Positions 30,738 through 39,232 of a DNA stretch of 64,000 bases are shown one piece after another. The first letter of the stretch is position 1, and every line of letters starts with the position of its first letter. The notes under the pieces are model-generated. The model worked only from the letters and a program-made list of their open reading frames with translations. It did no database searches and was not told where the DNA came from. The translations under genes and the position numbers were made by a program. Location of the stretch: positions 80,140 to 144,139 of the forward strand of contig NZ_SISB01000010.1 in assembly GCF_004310295.1 (NCBI RefSeq), given 5' to 3'. Source of the stretch: Pseudomonas sp. BGI-2. GTDB taxonomy: Bacteria; Pseudomonadota; Gammaproteobacteria; Pseudomonadales; Pseudomonadaceae.

Positions 30738-32470
30738 TAACGGGCGTCTCGGGTGGTGGTCCAGCGTTGCAGGAAGGTGTCGGCATCGACCTCGCCGGTG
30801 ATGCGCTGGCTGCGGCGCTCCTGGCCGTCTGCGCCGATCCACAGAAAACTCGGTGGCCCCGGCACTTTATAACGGCCGAGCAGTTCGCGGCTGGCGGCAT
30901 TGTCGGCGGTCACGTCCAGCCGTAGCAAGCGCACATCACTTAGCGCTTCCATCACATTGGCTTTGCCGAAGACCTGTTTTTCCATGACCTTGCACGACAC
31001 ACACCAGTCGGCGTAGTAGTCCAGCAGCACCCATTGGCCCTGGGCCTGGGCGGCGTCCAGTTCCCGTTGCAGCGCGGCGGGGTCATTGATGGTCGTGAAC
31101 GCCTCATGACCGGTCGGACGAGCAGCGTTGCCGGAAGCGGAGGCGCTGTAGACCTGCAACGGTTTGAGCAAATCATCACCGCCACCGGCGGCGCCGATCA
31201 TCAGCAGACCACCCCAAATCCCGAGCAACAGCGAACTGGCGCCGAACAGATGGGCGACCCGGCCGAACCCTTCCGACTGTTTCCAGGCGCTGTAGGCGGC
31301 AATCAGCAGCAAGGCACCGCACAAACCGATCCACAGCGATTGATCCAGCACCGGGCGCAACATCAGCAGCGCAGTGGCGAGGAACAGGAAACCGAACACG
31401 CCTTTAAGCAGGTTCATCCACGCGCCGGGTTTGGGCAGAAATCGATTGCCGACGGTCACCAGCAACAACAGCGGCACACCAATGCCGATCCCCATGGCGA
31501 ACAGAATCAGGCCGCCATGCAGCGCATTGCCGCTTTGCGCAATGTAGAGCAGGGCGCCGGCCAATGGCGCGGTCATGCACGGGCCGACCAGCAACCCCGA
31601 CAACGCCCCCAGCACGCCGGCACCGATCAGGCTGCCGCCGCGTTGATTGCGCGAGACATTTTCCAGCCGATCACGCACGGCCACCGGCAATTGCAGCTCA
31701 AAGAAACCGAACATCGGCAACGCCAGCAGGACAAATATCGCCGCGAAGCTGCCCAGCAGCCACGGGTTCTGCAACAGGGCCTGAAGGTTCGCACCAAGCA
31801 GCGCGGCCAGCACGCCCATCGCCGCATACACCAGCGCCATGCTCACCACGTAACTGGTGGCCAATGCGAAACCGCGTTTGGGCGTGGCCCCACTGCCGAC
31901 GATCAACCCGGCCAGGATTGGCAGCATCGGCAACGAGCAAGGGGTGAAGGCCAGCAACAGGCCCAGACCAAAGAACACCAGCAAGCTCCAGCCCAGCGCC
32001 CGTTGTTGCAGGCCGCTGGCCAGGGCCTGGTCCGGTGCTTCGTTTGCGGCGGCCGCGACGCTGCCGCCCAGATCCACGACCTGGGTTTGCGGTGGATAAC
32101 ACAAACCGGCATCGGCACACCCCTGGAATCCCACCTTGATCTGACCGGTGGCACCCGCCGGAATCTTCAGCTCCAGGCCTTGGCGATAAACCTGTTGTTC
32201 GCCGAAGAACTCATCACTGTGCGCTTCGCCTTCAGGTAATGGCGGATGCTGCTCCGGGGGCAAACCCTCGAATTTCAGGCGTTTCTGATAAAGGTAGTAA
32301 CCATCGGTAATCTGCCAATAAAGCTGTGTTTCACCCGATTCAAGGCGTTCGGAGGTAAAGACGAAGGCCTTTTCCACCGGCAGGAATTCAGGTTTGGTAT
32401 CGAACGGATTGGTCCCTGCCTGGGCCACACCCGAGATCAAGAGAACAAAAAACAGAAACAGTCGACGCAT
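30737..32470 (-). CDS. dsbD: Cytoplasmic membrane electron transporter DsbD
   Basis: A 577-residue three-part DsbD. A signal peptide (18 residues, ending GVAQAG) leads to the N-terminal DsbD-alpha domain with its Cys pair (CADAGLCYPP). An eight-helix membrane domain has the two reactive Cys in FTPCSLPMLP and GPCMTAPLAG. The C-terminal thioredoxin domain has CVSC at 490-493. It moves electrons from cytoplasmic thioredoxin to periplasmic DsbE and DsbG. A tandem 9-bp repeat lies 48-67 bp upstream (see 32518-32537). It is the first gene of dsbDEG. Confidence 0.93.
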   Translation of the reverse strand: MRRLFLFFVLLISGVAQAGTNPFDTKPEFLPVEKAFVFTSERLESGETQLYWQITDGYYLYQKRLKFEGLPPEQHPPLPEGEAHSDEFFGEQQVYRQGLELKIPAGATGQIKVGFQGCADAGLCYPPQTQVVDLGGSVAAAANEAPDQALASGLQQRALGWSLLVFFGLGLLLAFTPCSLPMLPILAGLIVGSGATPKRGFALATSYVVSMALVYAAMGVLAALLGANLQALLQNPWLLGSFAAIFVLLALPMFGFFELQLPVAVRDRLENVSRNQRGGSLIGAGVLGALSGLLVGPCMTAPLAGALLYIAQSGNALHGGLILFAMGIGIGVPLLLLVTVGNRFLPKPGAWMNLLKGVFGFLFLATALLMLRPVLDQSLWIGLCGALLLIAAYSAWKQSEGFGRVAHLFGASSLLLGIWGGLLMIGAAGGGDDLLKPLQVYSASASGNAARPTGHEAFTTINDPAALQRELDAAQAQGQWVLLDYYADWCVSCKVMEKQVFGKANVMEALSDVRLLRLDVTADNAASRELLGRYKVPGPPSFLWIGADGQERRSQRITGEVDADTFLQRWTTTRDAR

Positions 32471-32517
32471 GGGTAAGCCTTATCCCTGTGCAAGTGAGGT
32501 GCACAATGGGAGGCGGC

Positions 32518-32537
32518 GATTAACCGATGATTAACCG
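32518..32537 (-). promoter_or_regulatory. Direct repeat upstream of dsbD, candidate DsbR site
   Basis: On the minus strand CGGTTAATC occurs twice, 11 bp apart (32537-32529 and 32526-32518). The layout GTTAAT-N5-GTTAAT resembles the PmrA/QseB-type box HTTAAD-N5-HTTAAD, with G in place of H. One-turn direct repeats are typical of OmpR-class regulators, and the neighbouring dsbR encodes one. Confidence 0.6.
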
Positions 32538-32552
32538 CGCCTCCACGGGGAC

Positions 32553-33245
32553 TCAGTCGCGGAACAAACCTGGCCAAGCCTCGTCATTCATCCCGTGCGG
32601 GCCGGAATGCAGATAGTTTTGCTGGATGTTGTAGATGAGAAATTGGCCTCTATCCAAAAAAATATAGTAGTAACTGTCGGCAAACGTTCTATCGTTTTGT
32701 GCGGCTGTAACGATGCGGTGTTTAAATGGCTCTAATCCTGGCATGGAGGTGGCGGTAATTTTTTCGTGGATCAATCGATTTTTTAGATAGTCAAAAGAGA
32801 GGTAGTGTCCGTCGTTCAGAAGGAAACGAAACAGGAACTTTTTGCCCCCAAGTTGCCACCAGGTCCCCGCTACAATGCGGTCGAAATAAGGGAATATTGG
32901 TGCCCATATCGAACGTTCAACGCGATAGTGGTTTACTGCCTTGTCTTGATCCTGGTCGTATTTACAGACCATCGGGGTTTCGCCGTGGTAATAAAACAAC
33001 CAGGTAAAATCGTCGGAGCCGTCACTGTTGTTCAAGTCTGTGGTGGTGAAGCCGAATCGCAGGTGTTTGGCGTATTGGTGAAAGCCAGGCCATGAGTCTT
33101 GCGTGGTTTCTCTAGGGTAACTCTCAGGGACTCGATGATCCCCCAGATCAAATCTTGTGTAGGTGTTTGTGTCTTTAAAGAAAAAGTAAATGCGGTCTTT
33201 GCCGGCGCGCCAATCGGTGGCGACAAAGTTGTTGAAGTTTGGCAT
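32553..33245 (-). CDS. Hemopexin-repeat (four-blade propeller) protein, photopexin-like
   Basis: A 230-residue protein made of four hemopexin-type repeats: about residues 17-55 (RIYFFFKDTNTYTRFDLG ... WPGF), 63-115 (WLFYYHG ... MVCKYD), 126-172 (FLFRFLLNDGHYLSFD ... MPGL) and 176-228 (YYYIFLDRGQFLIYN ... WPGLF). Each shows the Tyr/Phe-rich strand, a Tyr-x-x-(Phe/Tyr)-Asp turn and a closing Pro-Gly. There is no signal peptide. The ATG at 33245 has AAGGAG upstream. Base composition is much more AT-rich than its neighbours, as is the 300 bp beyond its start, which suggests horizontal gain. It interrupts the dsbD-dsbRS arrangement. Function is unknown; bacterial photopexins are proposed heme or protein binders. 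Confidence 0.8.
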   Translation of the reverse strand: MPNFNNFVATDWRAGKDRIYFFFKDTNTYTRFDLGDHRVPESYPRETTQDSWPGFHQYAKHLRFGFTTTDLNNSDGSDDFTWLFYYHGETPMVCKYDQDQDKAVNHYRVERSIWAPIFPYFDRIVAGTWWQLGGKKFLFRFLLNDGHYLSFDYLKNRLIHEKITATSMPGLEPFKHRIVTAAQNDRTFADSYYYIFLDRGQFLIYNIQQNYLHSGPHGMNDEAWPGLFRD

Positions 33246-33540
33246 GGGCTGACTCCTTTCAGCTGAGTGAGGACTCTTTCTTTTGTCGGATGAAGTCTTC
33301 ATGTCTTTATATCGTTAGTTTTTGTGTTGCGTGTTTTTCTGCGGGAGTAAGCTTATCGTAGTAAGTCTTTTTATAATAAAAATTTTTAAAGTTGTTTGTT
33401 TCGCTGTGCAACTAAGTTGTTCGAGCAGGCTCGTGTAATCAAGATGACAGAAAGCTGCGCTGTTCGTCAGGCGCCGCAGTTGCCATAATTGCGCCTTAAT
33501 CCTCAACTGCTTGAATCGCGTTTTTATTCCTGGAGCGCCC

Positions 33541-34224
33541 ATGCACGTACTGGTTTGCGAAGACGATGAGCTGATCGCCAGCGGCATAGTCGCCGGCCTC
33601 ACGGCCCAAGGCCTGACGGTGGAGCACGTCGCTACCGCGTCGGCGGCCCGGGCGATGCTCAAGGTGGCTGAGTTCGACGTTATGGTGCTCGACCTTGGCT
33701 TACCCGATGAGGACGGCCTGAAGCTGTTGCAGCAGTTGCGCCACGGCGGCCTGGAGATTCCGGTGCTGATTCTCACGGCGCGGGACGCGGTCACTGACCG
33801 CGTTGACGGGTTACAGGCCGGCGCCGACGATTACCTGCTCAAGCCGTTCGACCTGCGTGAACTCGCCGCACGCCTGCACACTTTGTTGCGACGAGTGGCG
33901 GGGCGCAGCGTCAATCTGATCGAACACGGCCGTCTGACCTACGACCCGAGCAGCCGCGAAACCATGCTCGGCGGTCAGTCCGTCGACCTTTCGCGCCGTG
34001 AACAGTCGCTGTTGCAGGCCTTGTTGCATAACCGTGGCCGGGTACTGTCCACCGAACAACTGAAAGACAGCGTTTATGGTTTTAACGATGAGCTGGAAAG
34101 CAACGCCCTCAACGTGCATATCCATCACCTGCGGCGCAAACTCGGCAATGGCATTGTCGAGACCGTGCGCGGTCTGGGTTATCGCCTGGGGCCGGCCGAT
34201 GGTGGAGAGGAATTGAAAAAGTGA
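33541..34224 (+). CDS. dsbR: OmpR-family response regulator DsbR
   Basis: A 227-residue regulator: receiver domain with Asp51 (VMVLDLGLPDEDG) and Lys101 (LLKPFD), then a C-terminal winged helix (LSRREQSLLQALLHNRGRVLSTEQL ... LNVHIHHLRRKLG). It is of the PmrA/QseB/TctD subfamily. In P. aeruginosa the homologous pair PA2479-PA2480 (DsbRS) is reported to respond to copper and activate dsbDEG, and those genes sit next door here. The ATG at 33541 has GGAG upstream; a TTG at 33511 is less likely. Its stop overlaps the start of dsbS (TGATG). Confidence 0.88.
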   Translation: MHVLVCEDDELIASGIVAGLTAQGLTVEHVATASAARAMLKVAEFDVMVLDLGLPDEDGLKLLQQLRHGGLEIPVLILTARDAVTDRVDGLQAGADDYLLKPFDLRELAARLHTLLRRVAGRSVNLIEHGRLTYDPSSRETMLGGQSVDLSRREQSLLQALLHNRGRVLSTEQLKDSVYGFNDELESNALNVHIHHLRRKLGNGIVETVRGLGYRLGPADGGEELKK

Positions 34225-35546
34225 TGAGCCTGCGTTTGCGCCTGAGCCTGACGCTCGGCGCCGCCTTTGCGCTGATCTGGGCCCTGGCGGCGGCCTGGAT
34301 GCTCAGCGATCTGCGCAACCAAATGATGTTTTCCCTCGACCAGCGGCTGGTGGCATCGGCGCGCATGGTCGCCGGCCTGATGGAGCAGTTGCCGGCGTTG
34401 CCGAGCAAGGGCGAGGGCACGCATTTCAGCGCTGAACAACTGAATATCCCCGGTGGCATGGCCTGCCAGGTCAGTTCGTTGCGCGGCGAAATCCTCGCCC
34501 GCAGTCACACCGACCCGCAACAAACCCTGGAAGCCGAGAAAATGGGCTTTCACGATCAGATGATTGACGGTGCGCCGTGGCGCAGCTTCACCCTGGCCCG
34601 CGGTGATCTGCGCATCACCACAGCCGATCGGCAAATCGAGCGCGAGGCGCTGAACATGTCGATCCTGCTGGCCGCTTCGGTGCCGGTGGGCGTGGCCTTG
34701 CTTGGCTGCTTGTGTCTGTTGTGGCTGGGGATCGGTCAGGGGCTGGCGCCACTGAACCGGATGCGCGATGCCTTGATGCGCCGTAGCGCAGACTCTCTCG
34801 AGCCCTTGCAGATTCAGCCGTTGCCCAGCGAACTTCAACCGTTGCTGGACACCCAGAATCAGCTGTTCCAGCGCATCGGCAAGACCATCGAACGCGAACG
34901 CCGCCTGACCGGTGACGCGGCCCACGAATTGCGCAGCCCGCTGACGGCGATCAAAACCCACCTGCAAGTGGCGCGCATGACCGAGGGCGCGGCCCGGGAT
35001 CAGTCCCTGGCCCGAGCCGAAGAGGGCGCCGACCGCATGCACCGCACGCTGGAACAATTGCTGTTGCTGGCGCGGGTCGAGGGCAGTCTGTCGTTCGATG
35101 ACGGCGTGCAATGCAGCGCCGAGCAAGTGGCGAAACTGGCGATTCAGGATGCCGCCAGCGGTGATCGTCGACGGATCAAACTCTCTATGCCGGCGAAATT
35201 CTCCGATGCACCGGTGCAAATGCCCGCGGTGCTGTCGATCGCCGCATTGCGCAACCTGCTGGACAACGCCCTGCGCCATACCCCGGGCGATGGGGCGGTG
35301 GAACTGAGCCTGGAAACCACCGGCAGTCGTGCGCGCTTCCTGGTCCGCGACCACGGCCCGGGCATTGCCGAAGACGACCTGCAACACCTGACCCAACGCT
35401 TCTGGCGCCACGGCCAGAGCACCGGGTGCGGATTGGGCCTGGCGATTGTCCAGGCGATTGTCCAGCGGTGTGGCTGCACCCTGCATTTTGACAGCCGACC
35501 GGATGGGTTGCGGGTTGAATTGACGATGCCGTTACAACCCATCTAA
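34224..35546 (+). CDS. dsbS: Sensor histidine kinase DsbS
   Basis: A 440-residue two-helix membrane sensor. An N-terminal helix (LRLSLTLGAAFALIWALAAAWML) is followed by a periplasmic loop with the segment ARMVAGLMEQLPALPS, a second helix (ILLAASVPVGVALLGCLCLLWLG), an H-box (GDAAHELRSPLTAIK) and an ATPase domain with N-box LRNLLDNALRHTP, GPGIAEDDL and GCGLGLAIVQ. It pairs with DsbR, sharing one base at the stop/start junction. A GTG three bases earlier is possible. The signal is probably copper by analogy to P. aeruginosa; nothing in the loop proves it. Confidence 0.88.
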   Translation: MSLRLRLSLTLGAAFALIWALAAAWMLSDLRNQMMFSLDQRLVASARMVAGLMEQLPALPSKGEGTHFSAEQLNIPGGMACQVSSLRGEILARSHTDPQQTLEAEKMGFHDQMIDGAPWRSFTLARGDLRITTADRQIEREALNMSILLAASVPVGVALLGCLCLLWLGIGQGLAPLNRMRDALMRRSADSLEPLQIQPLPSELQPLLDTQNQLFQRIGKTIERERRLTGDAAHELRSPLTAIKTHLQVARMTEGAARDQSLARAEEGADRMHRTLEQLLLLARVEGSLSFDDGVQCSAEQVAKLAIQDAASGDRRRIKLSMPAKFSDAPVQMPAVLSIAALRNLLDNALRHTPGDGAVELSLETTGSRARFLVRDHGPGIAEDDLQHLTQRFWRHGQSTGCGLGLAIVQAIVQRCGCTLHFDSRPDGLRVELTMPLQPI

Positions 35547-35562
35547 CCAACCCCCAATCCCC

Positions 35563-35688
35563 TGTGGGAGCGAGCCTCTGTGGCGAGGGGATTTATCCCC
35601 GTTGGACTGCGCAGCAGTCCCATTTTTTGGGGCCGCTTCGCAGCCCAACGGGGATAAATCCCCTCGCCACAAAAGCCCGCTCCCTCAG
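35563..35688. repeat. Long inverted repeat, same family as 607-788
   Basis: Arms TGTGGGAGCGAGCCTCTGTG and GGGGATTTATCCCCGTTGG are mirrored by CAACGGGGATAAATCCCC and CTCGCCACAAAAGCCCGCTCC. It fills most of the gap after dsbS. Confidence 0.8.
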
Positions 35689-35798
35689 GGATCTGCTGTG
35701 TTGCACATCAAATGTAACTTCTCTCCATTGGTATTCCGACGGCCACCAGCGCTATCGTCCCCGGCAGCTTTTTCTCAATGGATTGAGGTAACAGCGCC

Positions 35799-36284
35799 AT
35801 GGATGCATCGATTCACATCTGCAAGGCAACCCCCGCCGACGCCGGCATCATCAGCCGGATCGTCGAGCGCTCCATTCGCGTCGGCTGCGCGCTCGACCAT
35901 CGCAACGACCCTCGAACCGTCGCCACCTGGACCCACAACAAAACCATCGAACACGTGCAACCCTGGCTGACCGACCAACGGTTGTACCTGAACATCGCCC
36001 TGTTGCAGGACAAACCGGTTGGTGTCGCCATGGCGGCGGTCAGTGGCAAGGTTGCGTTCTGCTACGTGCAGCCGGAATGGTTTCGTCGCGGTGCCGGAGA
36101 GGCGCTGGTACACGACCTCGAAGGCTGGTTGATCAACCGGGGGCTGGCTCAGGCACGACTTAACAGCACCCGCACCAGCGAGGCCTTTTACCGCCATTTG
36201 GGTTACCGGCCCTGCGCCGAAATCTTCACCGTGGCCGGGCTCCACGCCATTCCCATGCGCAAAGCACTGACACCGCCTTCATAG
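35799..36284 (+). CDS. GNAT-family N-acetyltransferase
   Basis: A 161-residue single-domain GNAT protein. It shows motif A (CYVQPEWFRRGAGEALVHDLEGWL, with the acetyl-CoA loop RRGAGEAL) and motif B (LNSTRTSEAFYRHLGYRPC). The substrate cannot be told. It precedes pvdH by 78 bp on the same strand, but pvdH has its own PvdS box in that gap and none was found upstream of this gene, so a link to pyoverdine is only positional. Confidence 0.8.
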   Translation: MDASIHICKATPADAGIISRIVERSIRVGCALDHRNDPRTVATWTHNKTIEHVQPWLTDQRLYLNIALLQDKPVGVAMAAVSGKVAFCYVQPEWFRRGAGEALVHDLEGWLINRGLAQARLNSTRTSEAFYRHLGYRPCAEIFTVAGLHAIPMRKALTPPS

Positions 36285-36301
36285 AAAGCTGATCGAGGGT
36301 C

Positions 36302-36325
36302 TAAATCCTCGGCGCCCTGATGCGT
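36302..36325 (+). promoter_or_regulatory. PvdS-dependent promoter of pvdH
   Basis: TAAAT (36302-36306), 16 bp, CGT (36323-36325): exact consensus, 37 bp before the pvdH start codon. Confidence 0.9.
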
Positions 36326-36361
36326 TTCCAGAACAGGAAAACCTTATTGAGGGGTCGAGAG

Positions 36362-37774
36362 ATGTCAGTCGCTACCAGCCTTATGGAAGATCAGTCGGCC
36401 AGGATCACTCCGGCGCCGGCCGAGACGCTTTATCAATTCAACGAATCGCCGCTGCTGGCCCGTCAAAACCAGCAGGAATCGAATGCCCGCAGCTACCCGC
36501 GGCGCATTCCCCTGGCGCTCAAACGCGCCAAGGGTATTTATGTCGAAGACGTCGAAGGCCGCCATTTCATCGACTGCCTGGCCGGCGCCGGGACCCTGGC
36601 CCTGGGGCATAACCATCCGGTGGTGATCGAAGCGATCCAGCAAGTGCTGACCGATGAACTTCCGCTGCACACCCTCGACCTGACCACGCCGGTCAAGGAT
36701 CAATTCGTCCAGGACCTGTTCGGTCTGCTGCCACCGACCCTGGCCGCTGAAGCGAAGATCCAGTTCTGCGGCCCGACCGGCACCGACGCGGTGGAAGCCG
36801 CGCTGAAACTGGTGCGCACCGCCACCGGACGCAGCACCGTCTTGTCGTTCCAGGGCGGTTATCACGGCATGAGCCAGGGCGCCCTGAGCTTGATGGGCAG
36901 CCTGGGGCCGAAAAAACCGTTGGGTGCCTTGCTCAGCAACGGCGTGCAGTTCATGCCGTATCCCTACGATTACCGCTGCCCGTTCGGGCTCGGCGGCGCG
37001 CAAGGGGTGAAGGTCAACCTGAGCTACCTGGAAAACCTGCTGAATGATCCGGAGGCCGGCGTGCAATTGCCGGCGGCAGTGATTGTCGAGGCAGTGCAAG
37101 GCGAGGGCGGGGTGATCCCGGCCGATCTCGATTGGTTGCGTGGCCTGCGACGTATCACCGAAAAGGCCGGCGTGGCGCTGATCGTCGATGAAATCCAGAG
37201 CGGTTTCGCCCGCACCGGCAAAATGTTCGCCTTTGAGCACGCCGGGATCATTCCCGACGTTGTGGTGATGTCCAAAGCCATCGGCGGCAGCCTGCCGCTG
37301 GCGGTGGTGGTCTATCGCGACTGGCTCGACACCTGGCTGCCGGGCGCCCATGCCGGGACCTTCCGCGGTAATCAGATGGCCATGGCGGCGGGTTCTGCGG
37401 TGATGCGTTACCTGACCGAACACAAGGTCTGCGAGCACGCCGCCGCCATGGGCGAACGCTTGAGCGAACACCTGCGCATCCTGCAGCGGGACTACCCGCA
37501 ACTGGGCGATATTCGCGGGCGCGGCTTGATGCTGGGCGTTGAACTGGTCGATCCGACGGGTACGCCCGATGCACTGGGTCATCCACCGATCTTCGGTCGC
37601 CTGGCGCCACTGGTGCAGCGTGAATGCCTCAAGCGCGGGCTGATTCTTGAGCTGGGCGGCCGTCATGGCGGCGTGGTGCGCTTCCTGCCGCCACTGGTGA
37701 TTACCGCTGCGGAAATCGATCGGGTGGCCGAGATATTCGGCCGGGCCATGGCCGCTGCGACTACCAGCCTGTAA
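36362..37774 (+). CDS. pvdH: L-2,4-diaminobutyrate:2-oxoglutarate aminotransferase PvdH
   Basis: A 470-residue class III (omega) aminotransferase. The PLP lysine is K305 (MSKAIGG), preceded by the Asp of the LIVDEIQSGFARTG segment. The early CLAGAGTLALGHNHP and QFCGPTGTDAVEAALKL segments shape the cofactor pocket. It converts aspartate beta-semialdehyde to L-2,4-diaminobutyrate, the residue activated by the last module of PvdL. Length and sequence match PvdH. The ATG at 36362 is preceded by GAGGGG; a frame opening at 36320 would overlap the PvdS box. Its TAA is part of the next promoter. Confidence 0.95.
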   Translation: MSVATSLMEDQSARITPAPAETLYQFNESPLLARQNQQESNARSYPRRIPLALKRAKGIYVEDVEGRHFIDCLAGAGTLALGHNHPVVIEAIQQVLTDELPLHTLDLTTPVKDQFVQDLFGLLPPTLAAEAKIQFCGPTGTDAVEAALKLVRTATGRSTVLSFQGGYHGMSQGALSLMGSLGPKKPLGALLSNGVQFMPYPYDYRCPFGLGGAQGVKVNLSYLENLLNDPEAGVQLPAAVIVEAVQGEGGVIPADLDWLRGLRRITEKAGVALIVDEIQSGFARTGKMFAFEHAGIIPDVVVMSKAIGGSLPLAVVVYRDWLDTWLPGAHAGTFRGNQMAMAAGSAVMRYLTEHKVCEHAAAMGERLSEHLRILQRDYPQLGDIRGRGLMLGVELVDPTGTPDALGHPPIFGRLAPLVQRECLKRGLILELGGRHGGVVRFLPPLVITAAEIDRVAEIFGRAMAAATTSL

Positions 37775-37795
37775 ATTTTTCCGCACCAGGAACGT
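37772..37795 (+). promoter_or_regulatory. PvdS-dependent promoter of the MbtH-like gene, overlapping the pvdH stop
   Basis: TAAAT (37772-37776), 16 bp, CGT (37793-37795): exact consensus. The TAA of the -35 element is the pvdH stop codon. The start codon of the next gene is 61 bp downstream. Confidence 0.85.
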
Positions 37796-37855
37796 TCCTT
37801 CTACATACCGGCTGCGCACGCAGTGCAGCCCACCCTACAGCGATGGAGATACACC

Positions 37856-38083
37856 ATGACGTCAGTATTCGACCGCGAGGACATCCTCTTTCAGGTCGTG
37901 GTCAACCACGAAGAGCAATACTCGATCTGGCCCGACTACAAAGCCGTGCCTGGCGGCTGGCGCACCGTGGGCAAGAGCGGTCTGAAAAAGGAATGCCTGG
38001 CCTACATCGAAGAAAACTGGACCGATATGCGCCCGTTGAGCTTGCGTCAGAAGATGGACGAGCAGGCGGCAGTCGCGAACTAA
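37856..38083 (+). CDS. MbtH-like protein, NRPS partner
   Basis: A 75-residue MbtH-family protein with the conserved core: [19 protein letters not shown], then [17 protein letters not shown]. These small proteins bind adenylation domains of NRPSs and are needed for their folding or activity. The P. aeruginosa counterpart (PA2412) is needed for pyoverdine. The ATG at 37856 has GGAGA upstream. It lies after pvdH under its own PvdS box and is followed by a strong terminator. Confidence 0.94.
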   Translation: MTSVFDREDILFQVVVNHEEQYSIWPDYKAVPGGWRTVGKSGLKKECLAYIEENWTDMRPLSLRQKMDEQAAVAN

Positions 38084-38094
38084 GTCACGGCGCA

Positions 38095-38136
38095 AAAAGA
38101 AGCCCGCTGGACTGTTAGCAGTCAGCGGGCTTTTTC
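38095..38136 (+). terminator. Rho-independent terminator after the MbtH-like gene
   Basis: Stem AGCCCGCTG / CAGCGGGCT with one bulged G, loop TTAG and a T5 tail. The A-run on the left lets it also serve the convergent fpv operon. Confidence 0.88.
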
Positions 38137-38168
38137 ATGTCTTGTATTTGTATTGCCTGTCAGGCCGT

Positions 38169-38236
38169 CTTCGCGGGCAAGCCTCGCTCCTACAAGGATT
38201 GCGCAAGACCTGTAGGAGCGAGGCTTGCCCGCGAAG
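38169..38236. repeat. REPIN (GTAGGAGCGAGGCTTGCCCG family)
   Basis: Inverted REP copies just downstream of fpvF and the terminator. Confidence 0.92.
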
Positions 38237-38260
38237 AACGATAACGCGGTCCAACTGACG

Positions 38261-39232
38261 TTACGCCCCGCTCAACCCCTTGATCAGCAAATCCACATTC
38301 CCTTCCAGCTCAACCACCGGATCCGCCGCGTCCACACTCAACACCAACAACCGACTGCCTGCCTCGGCAATCACCGCTTTCACCGCATCCGACGGCTGTC
38401 GATGATGCAACACCACCGCCACGTCATTTTCCTTCAGTGTCACGCCCAGTTGCTTGAGTGCTTCAGGTGTCCACTCGGCATCCGGGCGTGCATCGAGACC
38501 GATCAGCTCCAGATTCAGCCCGCCAATCAAATAGCTAAAGTGATCGCTCAGGCTCATCACGCTGAGGTTATCGGCACTGGCCAGGTGTGCTTCGCTGTCC
38601 GCGCTGAGCTTGAGCAACCGCTGCTTCAACGCCGCCAGGTTAGCCTCGATTTTCGGCTTGGCCTCGGGCGCCAGGCGCACCAGGTCTGCCGCCATCACAT
38701 CCGCCATCCGCCCCATGTTGTTGCTGGAAAACCACGGCTGACTGTTCAACCCGTCGACCTTGTTGCCCGGCTGCACGGCGATACCGGCCAAGGCGCCGTC
38801 CACCGGGCGGGCGGCATCGATTTCAATGATGCGGATGTTGCTGCGACGAGCATTCGGGTACAGCGGATCGTCCGGCCACAATGAGCGCAGACCAATCACC
38901 GCATCGGCGTCGGTCGCCAGTTTGGCCAGCGCCGGAGCGCCACGCCCGGTGAAGTACGCCGTCTGCCGGGTCCCGGGCAGGTTGGCCGGTGCCGCGCGCT
39001 CGATGGAAACATCGGTGCCCTCAAGCAGCACGCTGCCCAGGCCAAACGTAATTGGCAACGAGGCCAGGACCAGCACCTTGTGCGTCGATGTTGCGGCGAA
39101 GAGCGCGGTATTGCCGACACCATTACTGGCCAACATGCGCATCGGTTCGAAGTGATCGATGGCGAACGCGCTGAAAGAAGCGGGTCCACACAAAGCCACG
39201 GCCAGGGTCAATTGACGCAAAGTAAAAGACAT
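38261..39232 (-). CDS. fpvF: Periplasmic binding protein FpvF of the ferripyoverdine iron-release transporter
   Basis: A 323-residue secreted protein (signal peptide ending FSAFAI) of the cluster A-I/ZnuA-like metal-binding fold, but divergent: the His ligands seen in FpvC are largely lacking. Segments include SDHFSYLIGGLNLELIG and ENDVAVVLHHRQPSDAVKAV. In P. aeruginosa FpvF and FpvC together receive iron released from pyoverdine and can also bind the siderophore. The start is directly adjacent to the stop of fpvE. It is the last gene of fpvGHJKCDEF, in the same order as P. aeruginosa PA2403-PA2410. Confidence 0.87.
   Translation of the reverse strand: MSFTLRQLTLAVALCGPASFSAFAIDHFEPMRMLASNGVGNTALFAATSTHKVLVLASLPITFGLGSVLLEGTDVSIERAAPANLPGTRQTAYFTGRGAPALAKLATDADAVIGLRSLWPDDPLYPNARRSNIRIIEIDAARPVDGALAGIAVQPGNKVDGLNSQPWFSSNNMGRMADVMAADLVRLAPEAKPKIEANLAALKQRLLKLSADSEAHLASADNLSVMSLSDHFSYLIGGLNLELIGLDARPDAEWTPEALKQLGVTLKENDVAVVLHHRQPSDAVKAVIAEAGSRLLVLSVDAADPVVELEGNVDLLIKGLSGA

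Noticed and set aside
35690..35798. PvdS box before the small acetyltransferase gene
   Set aside because: CAAAT is followed by GGT rather than CGT at the right spacing.
36365..37819. 484-codon minus-strand frame over pvdH
   Set aside because: Exact shadow of pvdH, which has catalytic motifs and a PvdS promoter.
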